Positions 7,118 through 14,766 of a stretch of 37,963 nt of DNA are shown one piece after another. Below the pieces are notes generated by a model. That model was not told the origin of the DNA. It searched no databases and saw only the letters and a list, made by a program, of their open reading frames with translations. The position numbers and the translations under genes were made by a program. The stretch is from assembly GCA_902826635.1 (NCBI GenBank), contig CADEFQ010000004.1, positions 12,287 through 50,249 of the forward strand. Direction: 5' to 3'. This DNA is from an uncultured Pseudomonadota bacterium (GTDB lineage: Bacteria > Pseudomonadota > Gammaproteobacteria > Steroidobacterales > Steroidobacteraceae). How positions within the stretch are numbered: the stretch's first letter is position 1; each line of letters begins with the position of its first letter.

Positions 7118-8503
7118 ATGAGGTCAGCCACCACGGACGCCCTGCGCGACAGCCTGATGAATCGCACCGTCCTCGTGATCGACGACAGCGAGGCTGTGCG
7201 CACCGCGTTCGAGGTGCTGCTGTCGATCCACGGCGTGCGCACGCTCACCGCCGCGTCGCCCGCCGAAGGCCTCGCGGCACTCGCGCGCGAGCCGGTGCAC
7301 CTCGTGATCCAGGACATGAACTTCCGGCGCGAGGCGACGAGCGGCGAGGAGGGCGTGCAGCTCTTTCGGGCGATCCGGGCGAAGGCGCCCGAGCTGCCCG
7401 TGATCCTCCTCACCGCGTGGACGCACCTCGAAACCGCGGTCGAGCTCGTCAAGGAAGGCGCGGCCGACTACGTCGCGAAGCCCTGGGAGGACGCGCGCCT
7501 CCTTACCTCCGTGCGCAACCTCCTCGATCTGCAGCGCGCGCAGGCCGACGTGGTCGCGCTGCGCGCCGAGCGCGCGGCGGCACGCGAGGCGCTCGCCGCC
7601 CGCTATGAGCTGTGCGGCATCGTTTACGCAAGCGACCGGATGCACACGCTCGTGTCGATGGCAGCGCAGGTCGCGCAGGCTGAAGTGCCGATCCTCGTTA
7701 CCGGGCCGAACGGCGCCGGCAAGGAAGTGATCGCCGACATCGTGCACGCGAATTCGGCGGTGCGGCGCGGTCCCTACATGAAAGTGAACATCGGCGCGCT
7801 GCCCAACGACCTGATCGAGGCCGAACTGTTCGGAACCGAATCGGGCGCGTTCACCGGCGCGCGCGCGCGTCCCGGCCGCTTCGAGGCGGCCGACGGCGGC
7901 ACGCTGCTGCTCGATGAACTCGGGAACCTGTCTGCGAGCGGGCAGGCCAAGCTGCTGCGGGTGTTGCAGACCGGCGAGTTCGAGCGACTCGGCTCGAACC
8001 AGACCCGCCGCGTGCGGGTGCGGCTCATCGCCGCGACGAACACGAACCTGCGCCAGGCGATCCGCGCCGGAAGCTTTCGCGAGGACCTGTACTTTCGCCT
8101 GAACGTGATCGAGCTCGAGCTGCCGCCGCTCGCCGAGCGGCGTGAGGACATCGTGCCGCTCGCGCGTCATTTCCTCGATTCCGATCTTTCGTTGACGCCG
8201 GACGCCGAGCGCGCGCTGCAGCGACACGCCTGGCCGGGGAACGTGCGCGAACTGCGCAACACGATGCAGCGCGCCGCGCTGCTCGCCGGGGGGCCGGTGA
8301 TCACCGCCGCCGCGCTCGGCCTGCCGGGCTCGCGGGACACGGTGCCCGCAGGCACGGACGAGTGGCTGATCGACCGGGAAACGATCGAACAGGCGCTCGC
8401 GCGCAGCGCCGGCATCGTGGCGCACGCGGCGCGTGACCTCGGACTCTCGCGTCAGGCACTCTATCGCCGCATGGAAAAGCTCGGCCTCAAGTCCACGGCT
8501 TGA
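7118..8503 (+). CDS. sigma-54-dependent response regulator, NtrC family
   Basis: The 461-residue product has three domains. The receiver (~15-130) has the acidic pair IDDSE, phospho-acceptor Asp66 in VIQDMNF, LLTAWT and the lysine in VAKPWE. The AAA+ domain (~155-390) has a Walker A variant GPNGAGKE, the sigma-54-contacting loop ESGAFTGA, Walker B GGTLLLDELG and the arginine-rich FREDLYFRLNV. A C-terminal Fis-type helix-turn-helix (AARDLGLSRQALYRRMEKLG) completes it. The start is uncertain: ATG 7118 and ATG 7157 are both possible and neither has a good ribosome site. It is followed by its likely kinase gene 10 bp later. It is the natural activator of the sigma-54 promoter at 2394-2409. Confidence 0.93.
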   Translation: MRSATTDALRDSLMNRTVLVIDDSEAVRTAFEVLLSIHGVRTLTAASPAEGLAALAREPVHLVIQDMNFRREATSGEEGVQLFRAIRAKAPELPVILLTAWTHLETAVELVKEGAADYVAKPWEDARLLTSVRNLLDLQRAQADVVALRAERAAAREALAARYELCGIVYASDRMHTLVSMAAQVAQAEVPILVTGPNGAGKEVIADIVHANSAVRRGPYMKVNIGALPNDLIEAELFGTESGAFTGARARPGRFEAADGGTLLLDELGNLSASGQAKLLRVLQTGEFERLGSNQTRRVRVRLIAATNTNLRQAIRAGSFREDLYFRLNVIELELPPLAERREDIVPLARHFLDSDLSLTPDAERALQRHAWPGNVRELRNTMQRAALLAGGPVITAAALGLPGSRDTVPAGTDEWLIDRETIEQALARSAGIVAHAARDLGLSRQALYRRMEKLGLKSTA

Positions 8504-8513
8504 AGACCCCCTG

Positions 8514-9842
8514 ATGCGCGTGCGTCGCTCGCTCGAGGGCCGGTTGCTGCCGGCGGCCGGCATCGTTGCGCTGGTCGCCGCAGCGTGCACCGTGCTCGCG
8601 GCGAATTGGCTTGCGCCCTGGGCCGCGGGACTGTGTGGCGTGCTCCTCGGCCTGCTCACGGGCGTCTGGCTCGTGCGCAACGCCGTCAAGCGCTGGCACG
8701 GCACCGCCATCGCGCTGCGTGACGGAATCGCGAGCCTGCGCGATCGCGATTTCAGCGTGTCGATCACGCGCACCTCGGACGACGAACTCGGCGAACTCGT
8801 CGACGCCTACAATTCGCTCGGCGCGCTGCTGCGCCGCGAGCGCGTCGATCTCTACCAGCGCGAGTTGCTGCTCGACACGGTGATCCAGACGACACCGCTG
8901 GCGCTCGTGCTCGAAAATGCGGCCGGAACCGTGATCTACAGCAACGTCGCCGCGCGCGAACTGTTCGGTGCCGGCCGCAAGCTCGAAGGCCTCCTGCTCG
9001 GGGCGGTGCTCGAGCGCGCCCCGCCGCCGCTGCGCGAGGCGCTGGCGGGTGCGGACGATCGCCTTTTCACCGTGGAAGTCGGCGACGAGCCGCAGGTCTA
9101 CCACCTTTCACAGCGACGCTTCCTGCTGAACGCACAGCCCCATCGCCTGCTGCTTCTGAAACGCCTGACGCGCGAACTCGCCGCGCAGGAAGTGGCGGTG
9201 TGGAAGAAGGTGATCCGCGTCATCGCGCATGAGCTCAACAACTCGCTCGCGCCGATCTCCTCGCTCGCGCATTCAGGTCGGCTGCTGGTGGCGGAGGCGG
9301 CTGATGAGCGGCTCGATCGCGTGTTCTCGACGATCGAAGGCCGGGCGGCGCACCTCGCGGGCTTCATCGACGGTTATGCGCGCTTCGCGAAGCTGCCGAA
9401 ACCGCGCCCCGCGCCGCTCGATTGGCCGGCGTTCCTCGCGCGCCTGCAAGGGGTGGCGCCCTACACGCTGCGCGGCGAAGTGCCGCGACAGGCTCTGATG
9501 GTGGATGGCGCGCAGATCGAGCAGGTGGCGATCAATCTCCTCAAGAATGCGATCGAATCGGGCTCATCCGCCGCAGCGGTCGAGCTTGCGATCCGGTCAC
9601 ACCGGGGCGGCGTGCTGCTCGAGGTGCTGGATCGCGGCACCGGCCTCTCGGGCGATGCGCTCGCATCGGCGCTGCTGCCTTTTTTTTCGACCAAGGCCAG
9701 TGGCACGGGTCTCGGGCTCACGATCTGCCGCGAGATCGTCGAGGCTCATGGCGGGCATCTGACGCTCGCGAACCGCGAGGGCGGAGGCGCGCTCGCAAGC
9801 GTGTGGCTGCCTGCGCCCCCGCCGGCACCGTCGTCACGTTGA
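8514..9842 (+). CDS. sensor histidine kinase, NtrY-like
   Basis: This 442-residue kinase has two N-terminal membrane helices (~11-31 and 36-55) with almost no periplasmic loop, then a HAMP-like linker and a PAS-like region (~115-215). The H-box VIRVIAHELNNSLAPISSLA has phospho-acceptor His239. The HATPase domain carries the N-box (INLLKNAIES), DRGTGLS, FFSTKASGTGLGL and a final glycine-rich strand. The HELNNSLAPI box and two-helix start are typical of NtrY-like kinases. With so little periplasmic sequence, the signal is probably sensed in or at the membrane, for example the pump state or a membrane-active compound. An earlier in-frame start overlaps the regulator gene and is less likely. Confidence 0.92.
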   Translation: MRVRRSLEGRLLPAAGIVALVAAACTVLAANWLAPWAAGLCGVLLGLLTGVWLVRNAVKRWHGTAIALRDGIASLRDRDFSVSITRTSDDELGELVDAYNSLGALLRRERVDLYQRELLLDTVIQTTPLALVLENAAGTVIYSNVAARELFGAGRKLEGLLLGAVLERAPPPLREALAGADDRLFTVEVGDEPQVYHLSQRRFLLNAQPHRLLLLKRLTRELAAQEVAVWKKVIRVIAHELNNSLAPISSLAHSGRLLVAEAADERLDRVFSTIEGRAAHLAGFIDGYARFAKLPKPRPAPLDWPAFLARLQGVAPYTLRGEVPRQALMVDGAQIEQVAINLLKNAIESGSSAAAVELAIRSHRGGVLLEVLDRGTGLSGDALASALLPFFSTKASGTGLGLTICREIVEAHGGHLTLANREGGGALASVWLPAPPPAPSSR

Positions 9843-9892
9843 CGGGCCGCCCCGGGGTCCGGCATGGTGACCGCTCGATGCAAGGAGAGACG

Positions 9893-11962
9893 ATGAAGAA
9901 GCGCTTCGCCCTCGTGGTGCTGGCCCTGTTCGCCTGCACCGCCCTGCCGGCCGCCGATTTGCGGCCGATCACCCATGAGGACGTGTGGCTCGCGAAGCGT
10001 CTGTCGAGTCCGAAAGTGAGCCCGGATGGGCGCTCGGTCGTGTTCCTCGTATCCGAACCGGCTTACGACGACAAGGACAAGTCCGCCGACCTGTGGCTCG
10101 TGCCTGCCGACGGCAGCGCGCCGGCCCGCCGCCTCACGAACAGCCGCGGCGCCGAGTCCGATGTCGCCTGGAGCGAAGACGGCAAGCGCATCGTGTTCGC
10201 AGCGAAGCGCGAAGGGGATGAGACGGCACAGATCTATGCGCTCGATCTCGCCTTCGGCGGCGAAGCCCGCCGGCTCACGCGCGCGGCTCCCGGCGCGCGC
10301 TCACCCACGCTGTCGCCCGACGGCACACAACTCGCCTACGTGAGCGACATACCGGACGATCCGGCCGCCGCCGAGCACAAATACAAGGTGCGCGCGTTCG
10401 ATGGTTTTCCGATCCGAAGCTGGGACCACTGGCAAGAGGCGGCAAAGCCGCACCTCTTCGTGCAGCCCCTCGATGCGGCTGGCGAGCCGAGCGGTGAGCC
10501 GCGCGATCTCCTCGCAGGCACGCAACTCGTCAAGTCGCCGGGCTATGCCGGGCGCAAGACCAACAGCGAAGACGAACTCGATCCGGTGTGGTCGCGCGAC
10601 GGCCGCCAGATCGTGTTCGTCGCGAGCACGAACCAGGATCAGGCCGCGTACGCCTTCGTCGACCGGCAGCTCTATCGTGTGATGGCGGGCGGCGGCGGCG
10701 AGCCCGAGCGTCTCACCACGGGCAGCGACAGCTATAGCGTCCCCCGGTTTTCCTCCGACGGTCGCCGGCTCTTCGCGAAGTACGAGCGCCGCACGCCCCG
10801 GGTCTACAACATCGAAAACGTCGTGGCGCTCGGATGGCCGAACGTCGGCGCACCGATCGCGCTCACTGCGCCGCTCGATCGGCCCGTGGATGCCTACGCG
10901 GTTTCGCCGGACGGCCACACACTCTGGTTCCTCGCCGAGGATCAGGGACACGTCAAGCTCTTCAGCACGTCGACGGATCGCGCGTCGCCGCGCCTGGCGT
11001 ATGCGCTCGACAGCGGCAGCTATTCCGCGTTGTCGATGGCGGCGCGAGCGAAGTCACCCGTGCTCGTCGCCGGCTGGGAGAGCGCGGTGCATCCGCCCGA
11101 AATCGCGCGCCTCGACCCGCGCGCCCGGCGCCACGTCACGCTCACGGCATTCAATGCCGCGCGCGCCGCGGCGATCGACTGGCAGCCGGTGCGGGAATTC
11201 TGGTCTGAAAACCGCCGCGGCGAGCGCATCCACAGCTTGCTCGCGCTGCCGCCGGGCTTCGATGCGGCGAAGAAATATCCGCTCCTCGTGCTGATGCACG
11301 GCGGGCCCCACAGCATGTGGACCGACTCGTTCGGGATCCGATGGAACCCCCACCTGCTCGCGGCTCCGGGCTACGTGGTGCTGATGACGAACTACAAGGG
11401 TTCGACCGGCTACGGCGAGGCCTTCGCGCAGAGCATCCAGGGGGATCCGCTGCGCGGGCCCGGCGACGACATCAACGACGCGGCCGATGCCGCGATCAAG
11501 CGCTTTGCCTTCGTTGACGGCAGCCGGCAGTGCGCGGGCGGCGCGAGCTATGGAGGGCACCTCGCGAACTGGATGCAGGCGAGCACGACCCGCTACCGCT
11601 GCCTCGTGAGCCATGCGGGCCTCGTCAACCTCGAGTCGCAGTGGGCGACGAGCGACGTGATCTTCGGCCGCGAGGTCAACATGGGGGGGCCGCCGTGGAG
11701 CGATCCGGCAGTGTGGCGGAAGCAGAACCCGATCGCTTTCGCCGACAAGTTCAGGACGCCGGTGCTCGTGACGGTCGGCGAGCGCGATTTTCGCGTGCCG
11801 CTCAACAACACGCTCGAATACTGGAGCGCACTTCAGCGCCAGCGGGTGCCGAGTCGGCTGCTGGTCTTTCCCGACGAGAATCACTGGATCCTCTCGGGCG
11901 AGAACAGCCGGTACTTCTATGGCGAAGTGCAGGCCTGGCTCGCGAAGTACCTGACGAACTGA
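9893..11962 (+). CDS. exported S9-family peptidase (acylaminoacyl/dipeptidyl peptidase type)
   Basis: The 689-residue product has a signal peptide (MKKRFALVVLALFACTALPA) and a strong ribosome site (AAGGAGAG) before ATG 9893. Residues ~25-430 form a WD40/TolB-like propeller with repeated SPDG and WS(E/R)DG motifs. The C-terminal alpha/beta-hydrolase has VLMHGGPHSMW, the nucleophile elbow GGASYGGHL (Ser552), Asp632 in GERDFRVP and His664 in DENHWILS. This arrangement is that of prolyl-oligopeptidase-family (S9) dipeptidyl or acylaminoacyl peptidases, which cut short peptides. It should act in the periplasm. No upstream gene is co-oriented without a gap, but the kinase gene ends only 50 bp before. 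Confidence 0.93.
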   Translation: MKKRFALVVLALFACTALPAADLRPITHEDVWLAKRLSSPKVSPDGRSVVFLVSEPAYDDKDKSADLWLVPADGSAPARRLTNSRGAESDVAWSEDGKRIVFAAKREGDETAQIYALDLAFGGEARRLTRAAPGARSPTLSPDGTQLAYVSDIPDDPAAAEHKYKVRAFDGFPIRSWDHWQEAAKPHLFVQPLDAAGEPSGEPRDLLAGTQLVKSPGYAGRKTNSEDELDPVWSRDGRQIVFVASTNQDQAAYAFVDRQLYRVMAGGGGEPERLTTGSDSYSVPRFSSDGRRLFAKYERRTPRVYNIENVVALGWPNVGAPIALTAPLDRPVDAYAVSPDGHTLWFLAEDQGHVKLFSTSTDRASPRLAYALDSGSYSALSMAARAKSPVLVAGWESAVHPPEIARLDPRARRHVTLTAFNAARAAAIDWQPVREFWSENRRGERIHSLLALPPGFDAAKKYPLLVLMHGGPHSMWTDSFGIRWNPHLLAAPGYVVLMTNYKGSTGYGEAFAQSIQGDPLRGPGDDINDAADAAIKRFAFVDGSRQCAGGASYGGHLANWMQASTTRYRCLVSHAGLVNLESQWATSDVIFGREVNMGGPPWSDPAVWRKQNPIAFADKFRTPVLVTVGERDFRVPLNNTLEYWSALQRQRVPSRLLVFPDENHWILSGENSRYFYGEVQAWLAKYLTN

Positions 11963-11974
11963 CACGGTCTCGCC

Positions 11975-12769
11975 ATGCGCAGTCTGCTGGTCGCCGTGCT
12001 CGCGCTCGCCGTCGGCATCCTGCTGGCGCGCGCATGGTGGCGTGAGGCGCCGCCGCCGGATCCGATCCAGGTGATCGTCGGCGAGGTCAAGACACACGCG
12101 ATCATCGAGCACGAGCGCCAGATCGCGATCTGGTACCGCTCGTGCCCCGAGGTCGTGGGCGTCAATCCGGAAATCTTCGTCGCGTGGCCCGGCAAGCTGT
12201 CTTACGAGCTCGAACTGTCGGACGTGAAAATCACGCGCGCGGGCGATGTGCTGACCGTGAAAACGGGCGCGATCCGCGCCGACGAGCCTTCGATTCCGAC
12301 CGACTTCATCGACTACCTGACGACGTCGCCGTGGTTCAACCTCACGAATGAACAGGAACTCGTCAATCGCGAAATCGCGCGGGCGTCGCCGATCGCGCGC
12401 TGGCTCAGCGCGTACTACCAGCGCCGCGACCCGTCACTCATCGAGGATTTTCGCAAGGAGCTCGCGGAATTCGTGATGCGCCTCGCGGGCGCGCTCGACC
12501 TCGGCATCAAGGCAGTGCAGGTCGAGATTCCGGTCGCTGACGTGAAATTCCCGAAGCTGCCGGCGCTCGAGCTGTGCGCGAGCACCACCGCGGCGGTGAA
12601 CGGCGTGCCGTTCGCGAAAGTGGAGGGCGAGTACACGATTCCGTTGGCGTTCGACGCCGCCGCGGCGGCGGGCAGGAAGGCGGCGAAGGGATTCGTGGCC
12701 GGCATCGGCACCGCGACTGCGGGCGGCGTCAGGTCAGGCGCAGCGCCGCAAAAAACAGACCGAGACTGA
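11975..12769 (+). CDS. DUF4230-like membrane-anchored protein
   Basis: This 264-residue protein starts 12 bp after the S9 peptidase, so it is probably co-transcribed. Residues 1-22 form a hydrophobic anchor or signal (MRSLLVAVLALAVGILLARA). The next ~180 residues resemble DUF4230: an HERQIAIWYRSC strand, a WPGKLSYELELSDVKIT segment, alternating beta structure, then a helical part (WFNLTNEQELVNREIARASP). The C-terminal ~60 residues are Ala/Gly-rich and low in complexity. No function is established for DUF4230. Its 3' end overlaps the convergent coiled-coil gene by 41 bp, so the Ala/Gly tail coincides with the antisense membrane segment of that gene. Confidence 0.75.
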   Translation: MRSLLVAVLALAVGILLARAWWREAPPPDPIQVIVGEVKTHAIIEHERQIAIWYRSCPEVVGVNPEIFVAWPGKLSYELELSDVKITRAGDVLTVKTGAIRADEPSIPTDFIDYLTTSPWFNLTNEQELVNREIARASPIARWLSAYYQRRDPSLIEDFRKELAEFVMRLAGALDLGIKAVQVEIPVADVKFPKLPALELCASTTAAVNGVPFAKVEGEYTIPLAFDAAAAAGRKAAKGFVAGIGTATAGGVRSGAAPQKTDRD

Positions 12770-13295
12770 CGACCTGGATCGATCCGAGGCGAATTGTCAT
12801 GGAGCTGCGCAGCAGTTCCATGTCCTTCTGCAGCAGTTCGCGCGTGGCGTCGATTTTCTGTGAGAGACGCGCGTCGAGCGCGGCGATTTGTTGAGTGAGG
12901 CGCTCGTCCAGCGCGCTGATCTTCTGCGAAAGGCGATTGTCCAGCGAAACGATCTGTTGCGACAAGCGCTCATCCAGCGATTCGATTTTCTGCGAAACGC
13001 GCTCGTCCAGCGAAACGATCTGTTGCGACAGGCGCTCATCCAGCGACTCGATTCTCTGCGTAACGCGCTCGTCCAGCGCGGCGATCTCCTGTCGGAGGCT
13101 TTCGCTGGCCGCTGCAACATCCCGTTTCTGCAGCAGATACTTCGTATCCAGATCGGCTTTGGTGGCGAGGGTGGTGCCCATATCGCGTTCCATCGCATCG
13201 ACGACCGCCCGCGCCTTGTCGGACGGCACGCTGATGCTCACGAGGGCATCATACAAGGAATAGAGGAAGTCCACGTTCGCGGTCCGCTCCTGCAT
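12729..13295 (-). CDS. coiled-coil protein with 11-residue repeats and C-terminal membrane helix
   Basis: This 188-residue protein begins with a DUF1640-like segment (DFLYSLYDALVSISVPSDKA, then TLATKADLD). Seven to eight copies of an 11-residue unit of the form LDERLSQQIVS follow, and the protein ends in a hydrophobic segment (SIQVVSLGLFFAAL). Hendecad repeats of this kind form long, nearly straight coiled coils, here anchored by the C-terminal tail. The layout recalls the CCDC90/DUF1640 family (coiled coil, C-terminal membrane helix), but the link is tentative. I chose ATG 13295 because GCGGAG lies upstream and the conserved part starts there. It follows the MATE gene on the same strand after 64 bp. 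Confidence 0.7.
   Translation of the reverse strand: MQERTANVDFLYSLYDALVSISVPSDKARAVVDAMERDMGTTLATKADLDTKYLLQKRDVAAASESLRQEIAALDERVTQRIESLDERLSQQIVSLDERVSQKIESLDERLSQQIVSLDNRLSQKISALDERLTQQIAALDARLSQKIDATRELLQKDMELLRSSMTIRLGSIQVVSLGLFFAALRLT
12868..13098. repeat. 33-bp tandem repeats encoding the coiled-coil hendecads
   Basis: About seven imperfect 33-bp units recur with phase-defining copies of CGCTC(G/A)TCCAGCG at 12901, 12967, 13000, 13033 and 13066, and diverged copies at 12868 and 12934. Units alternate between two versions, so a 66-bp higher-order repeat is visible. They are coding, in frame with the coiled-coil gene. Confidence 0.85.
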
Positions 13296-13359
13296 CTCCG
13301 CGGATCCTCGCGCAGGCGACCCGCTCTGCAAAGTCGCAAATCGGGGGTGGTTGCAGCGA

Positions 13360-14757
13360 TTACCCGCCGGAGGGTGCGGGCGGCGTCGCCGCCGAAGTCA
13401 TGCGCGCCGTGCGCCAGCCGCCGTACTTGTAATAGAGCACGGCGAGCAGCGTCGACAGCAGCGATGAAGCGGGAAAACTCCACCAGATCGCGTCGTCGCC
13501 GTAGCGGTCCATCAGGCTCGCCGCGGCCGGAAAGCGCAGGCCCCACAGGGTGATGACCAGGATCAGGAGCGGCACCACCACGGCGCCGGTCGAGCGGATG
13601 ACGCCGAACAGCACCATCGTGACGCCGAAGAACACGAACGACCACGAGGCCACCAGGTTCACGTGCACGGCCGTGGCGAGCGCGGGGCTGCCGGCGGGCA
13701 GGAAGATGCCGAGTAGCGGCTGCGCAAAGAGCACGATCACGCCCACCGACACGGCGGTCACGATCGTCTGGAAGGCGACGCCCGCTTTCGCGGTGCGCGC
13801 AACGCGGTCCCAGCGACCCGCGCCGACGTTCTGCGCCGACATGGACGACACCGCGGCGCCCATCGCGAACGCGGGCATCTGCACGTAACTCCACACCTGC
13901 ATGCAGGCGGCGAAGCCCGCCGTCGTGTGCGAGCCGAACTGGTTGATGAGCCCCAGCATCAGGAGGGCGCTCACCGAGACGACCACCATCTGCAGGCCCA
14001 TCGGCACGCCTTTTTTCAGCAGCGTCGCGGTGATCGTGCGATCGATCCGCAGCAGCCGCGCTTCGCTCCGATGCAGCACGAGGGGATGGCGCTTGCGGTA
14101 GAGATACCCGAGCAGCGCGGCGAGGCTCACGATGTTCGCGATCAACGTCGCGAGCGCCGAGCCCGCAATCCCGAGGCGCGGCAGCGGCCCGACGCCGAAG
14201 ATCAGCAGCGGATTGAGCACGATGTCGAGCCCGACCGACAGCAGCAGGAACAGGAATGGAGTGCGCGAATCGCCGGCCCCGCGCAGCACCGCCATCGTGA
14301 ACGCATACATGAAGATGAACGGAATCGCGACGAAGATGATCCGCAGGTAGTCGTGCGCGAGCGGCAGCGCGTCAGGCGGCGTGTGCATTGCGAGCAATAT
14401 GCGATCGGAGAAGGCGACGCCGAGGAGGGCAATCACCACCGATACGGCCGCGAAGAACGACGCGCTCGATCCCACCACGCGGCGCGCCTCCTCGAGGCGC
14501 TTCGCGCCGAGATGCTGCGCAATCAGGATCGTCGCCGCCATCGACACGCCGAAGATCGAGCCGATCAGCAGGAACATCACGGTGTTCGAGTTCGAGGTCG
14601 CCGTGAGCGCCGCTTCGCCGAGGAAGCTGCCGACCCAGATCGCGTTGACGGAGCCGTTCAGCGACTGCAGGACATTGCCCGCGAGCATCGGCAGCGCGAA
14701 CACGAGCAAGGTGCGGGCGATCGGCCCTTCGGTGAGGGCGGCGGAGCGAGGCGGCAT
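13360..14757 (-). CDS. MATE-family multidrug/organic cation antiporter
   Basis: The 465-residue protein has about twelve hydrophobic segments in two similar halves, the MATE layout. Typical features are the start GPIARTLLVFALPMLAGNVL, a SLNGSVNAIWVGSFLGEAAL helix with the asymmetric Asn/Val-Gly motif, LIGSIFGVSMAATILIAQHLGA, and LPRLGIAGSALATLIANIVS in the middle. MATE proteins export cationic drugs or metabolites using Na+ or H+ gradients. The gene starts 9 bp after the stop of the TPR-sulfotransferase on the same strand, without a clear ribosome site, so it may be translationally coupled and could export something made with the island. A generic drug pump is equally possible. Confidence 0.93.
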   Translation of the reverse strand: MPPRSAALTEGPIARTLLVFALPMLAGNVLQSLNGSVNAIWVGSFLGEAALTATSNSNTVMFLLIGSIFGVSMAATILIAQHLGAKRLEEARRVVGSSASFFAAVSVVIALLGVAFSDRILLAMHTPPDALPLAHDYLRIIFVAIPFIFMYAFTMAVLRGAGDSRTPFLFLLLSVGLDIVLNPLLIFGVGPLPRLGIAGSALATLIANIVSLAALLGYLYRKRHPLVLHRSEARLLRIDRTITATLLKKGVPMGLQMVVVSVSALLMLGLINQFGSHTTAGFAACMQVWSYVQMPAFAMGAAVSSMSAQNVGAGRWDRVARTAKAGVAFQTIVTAVSVGVIVLFAQPLLGIFLPAGSPALATAVHVNLVASWSFVFFGVTMVLFGVIRSTGAVVVPLLILVITLWGLRFPAAASLMDRYGDDAIWWSFPASSLLSTLLAVLYYKYGGWRTARMTSAATPPAPSGG

Positions 14758-14766
14758 CGCGGCAGT

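Noticed and set aside
12868-13098. Tandem repeats as a CRISPR array
   Set aside because: The 33-bp units are contiguous, with no unique spacers, and are in frame within a coiled-coil gene.
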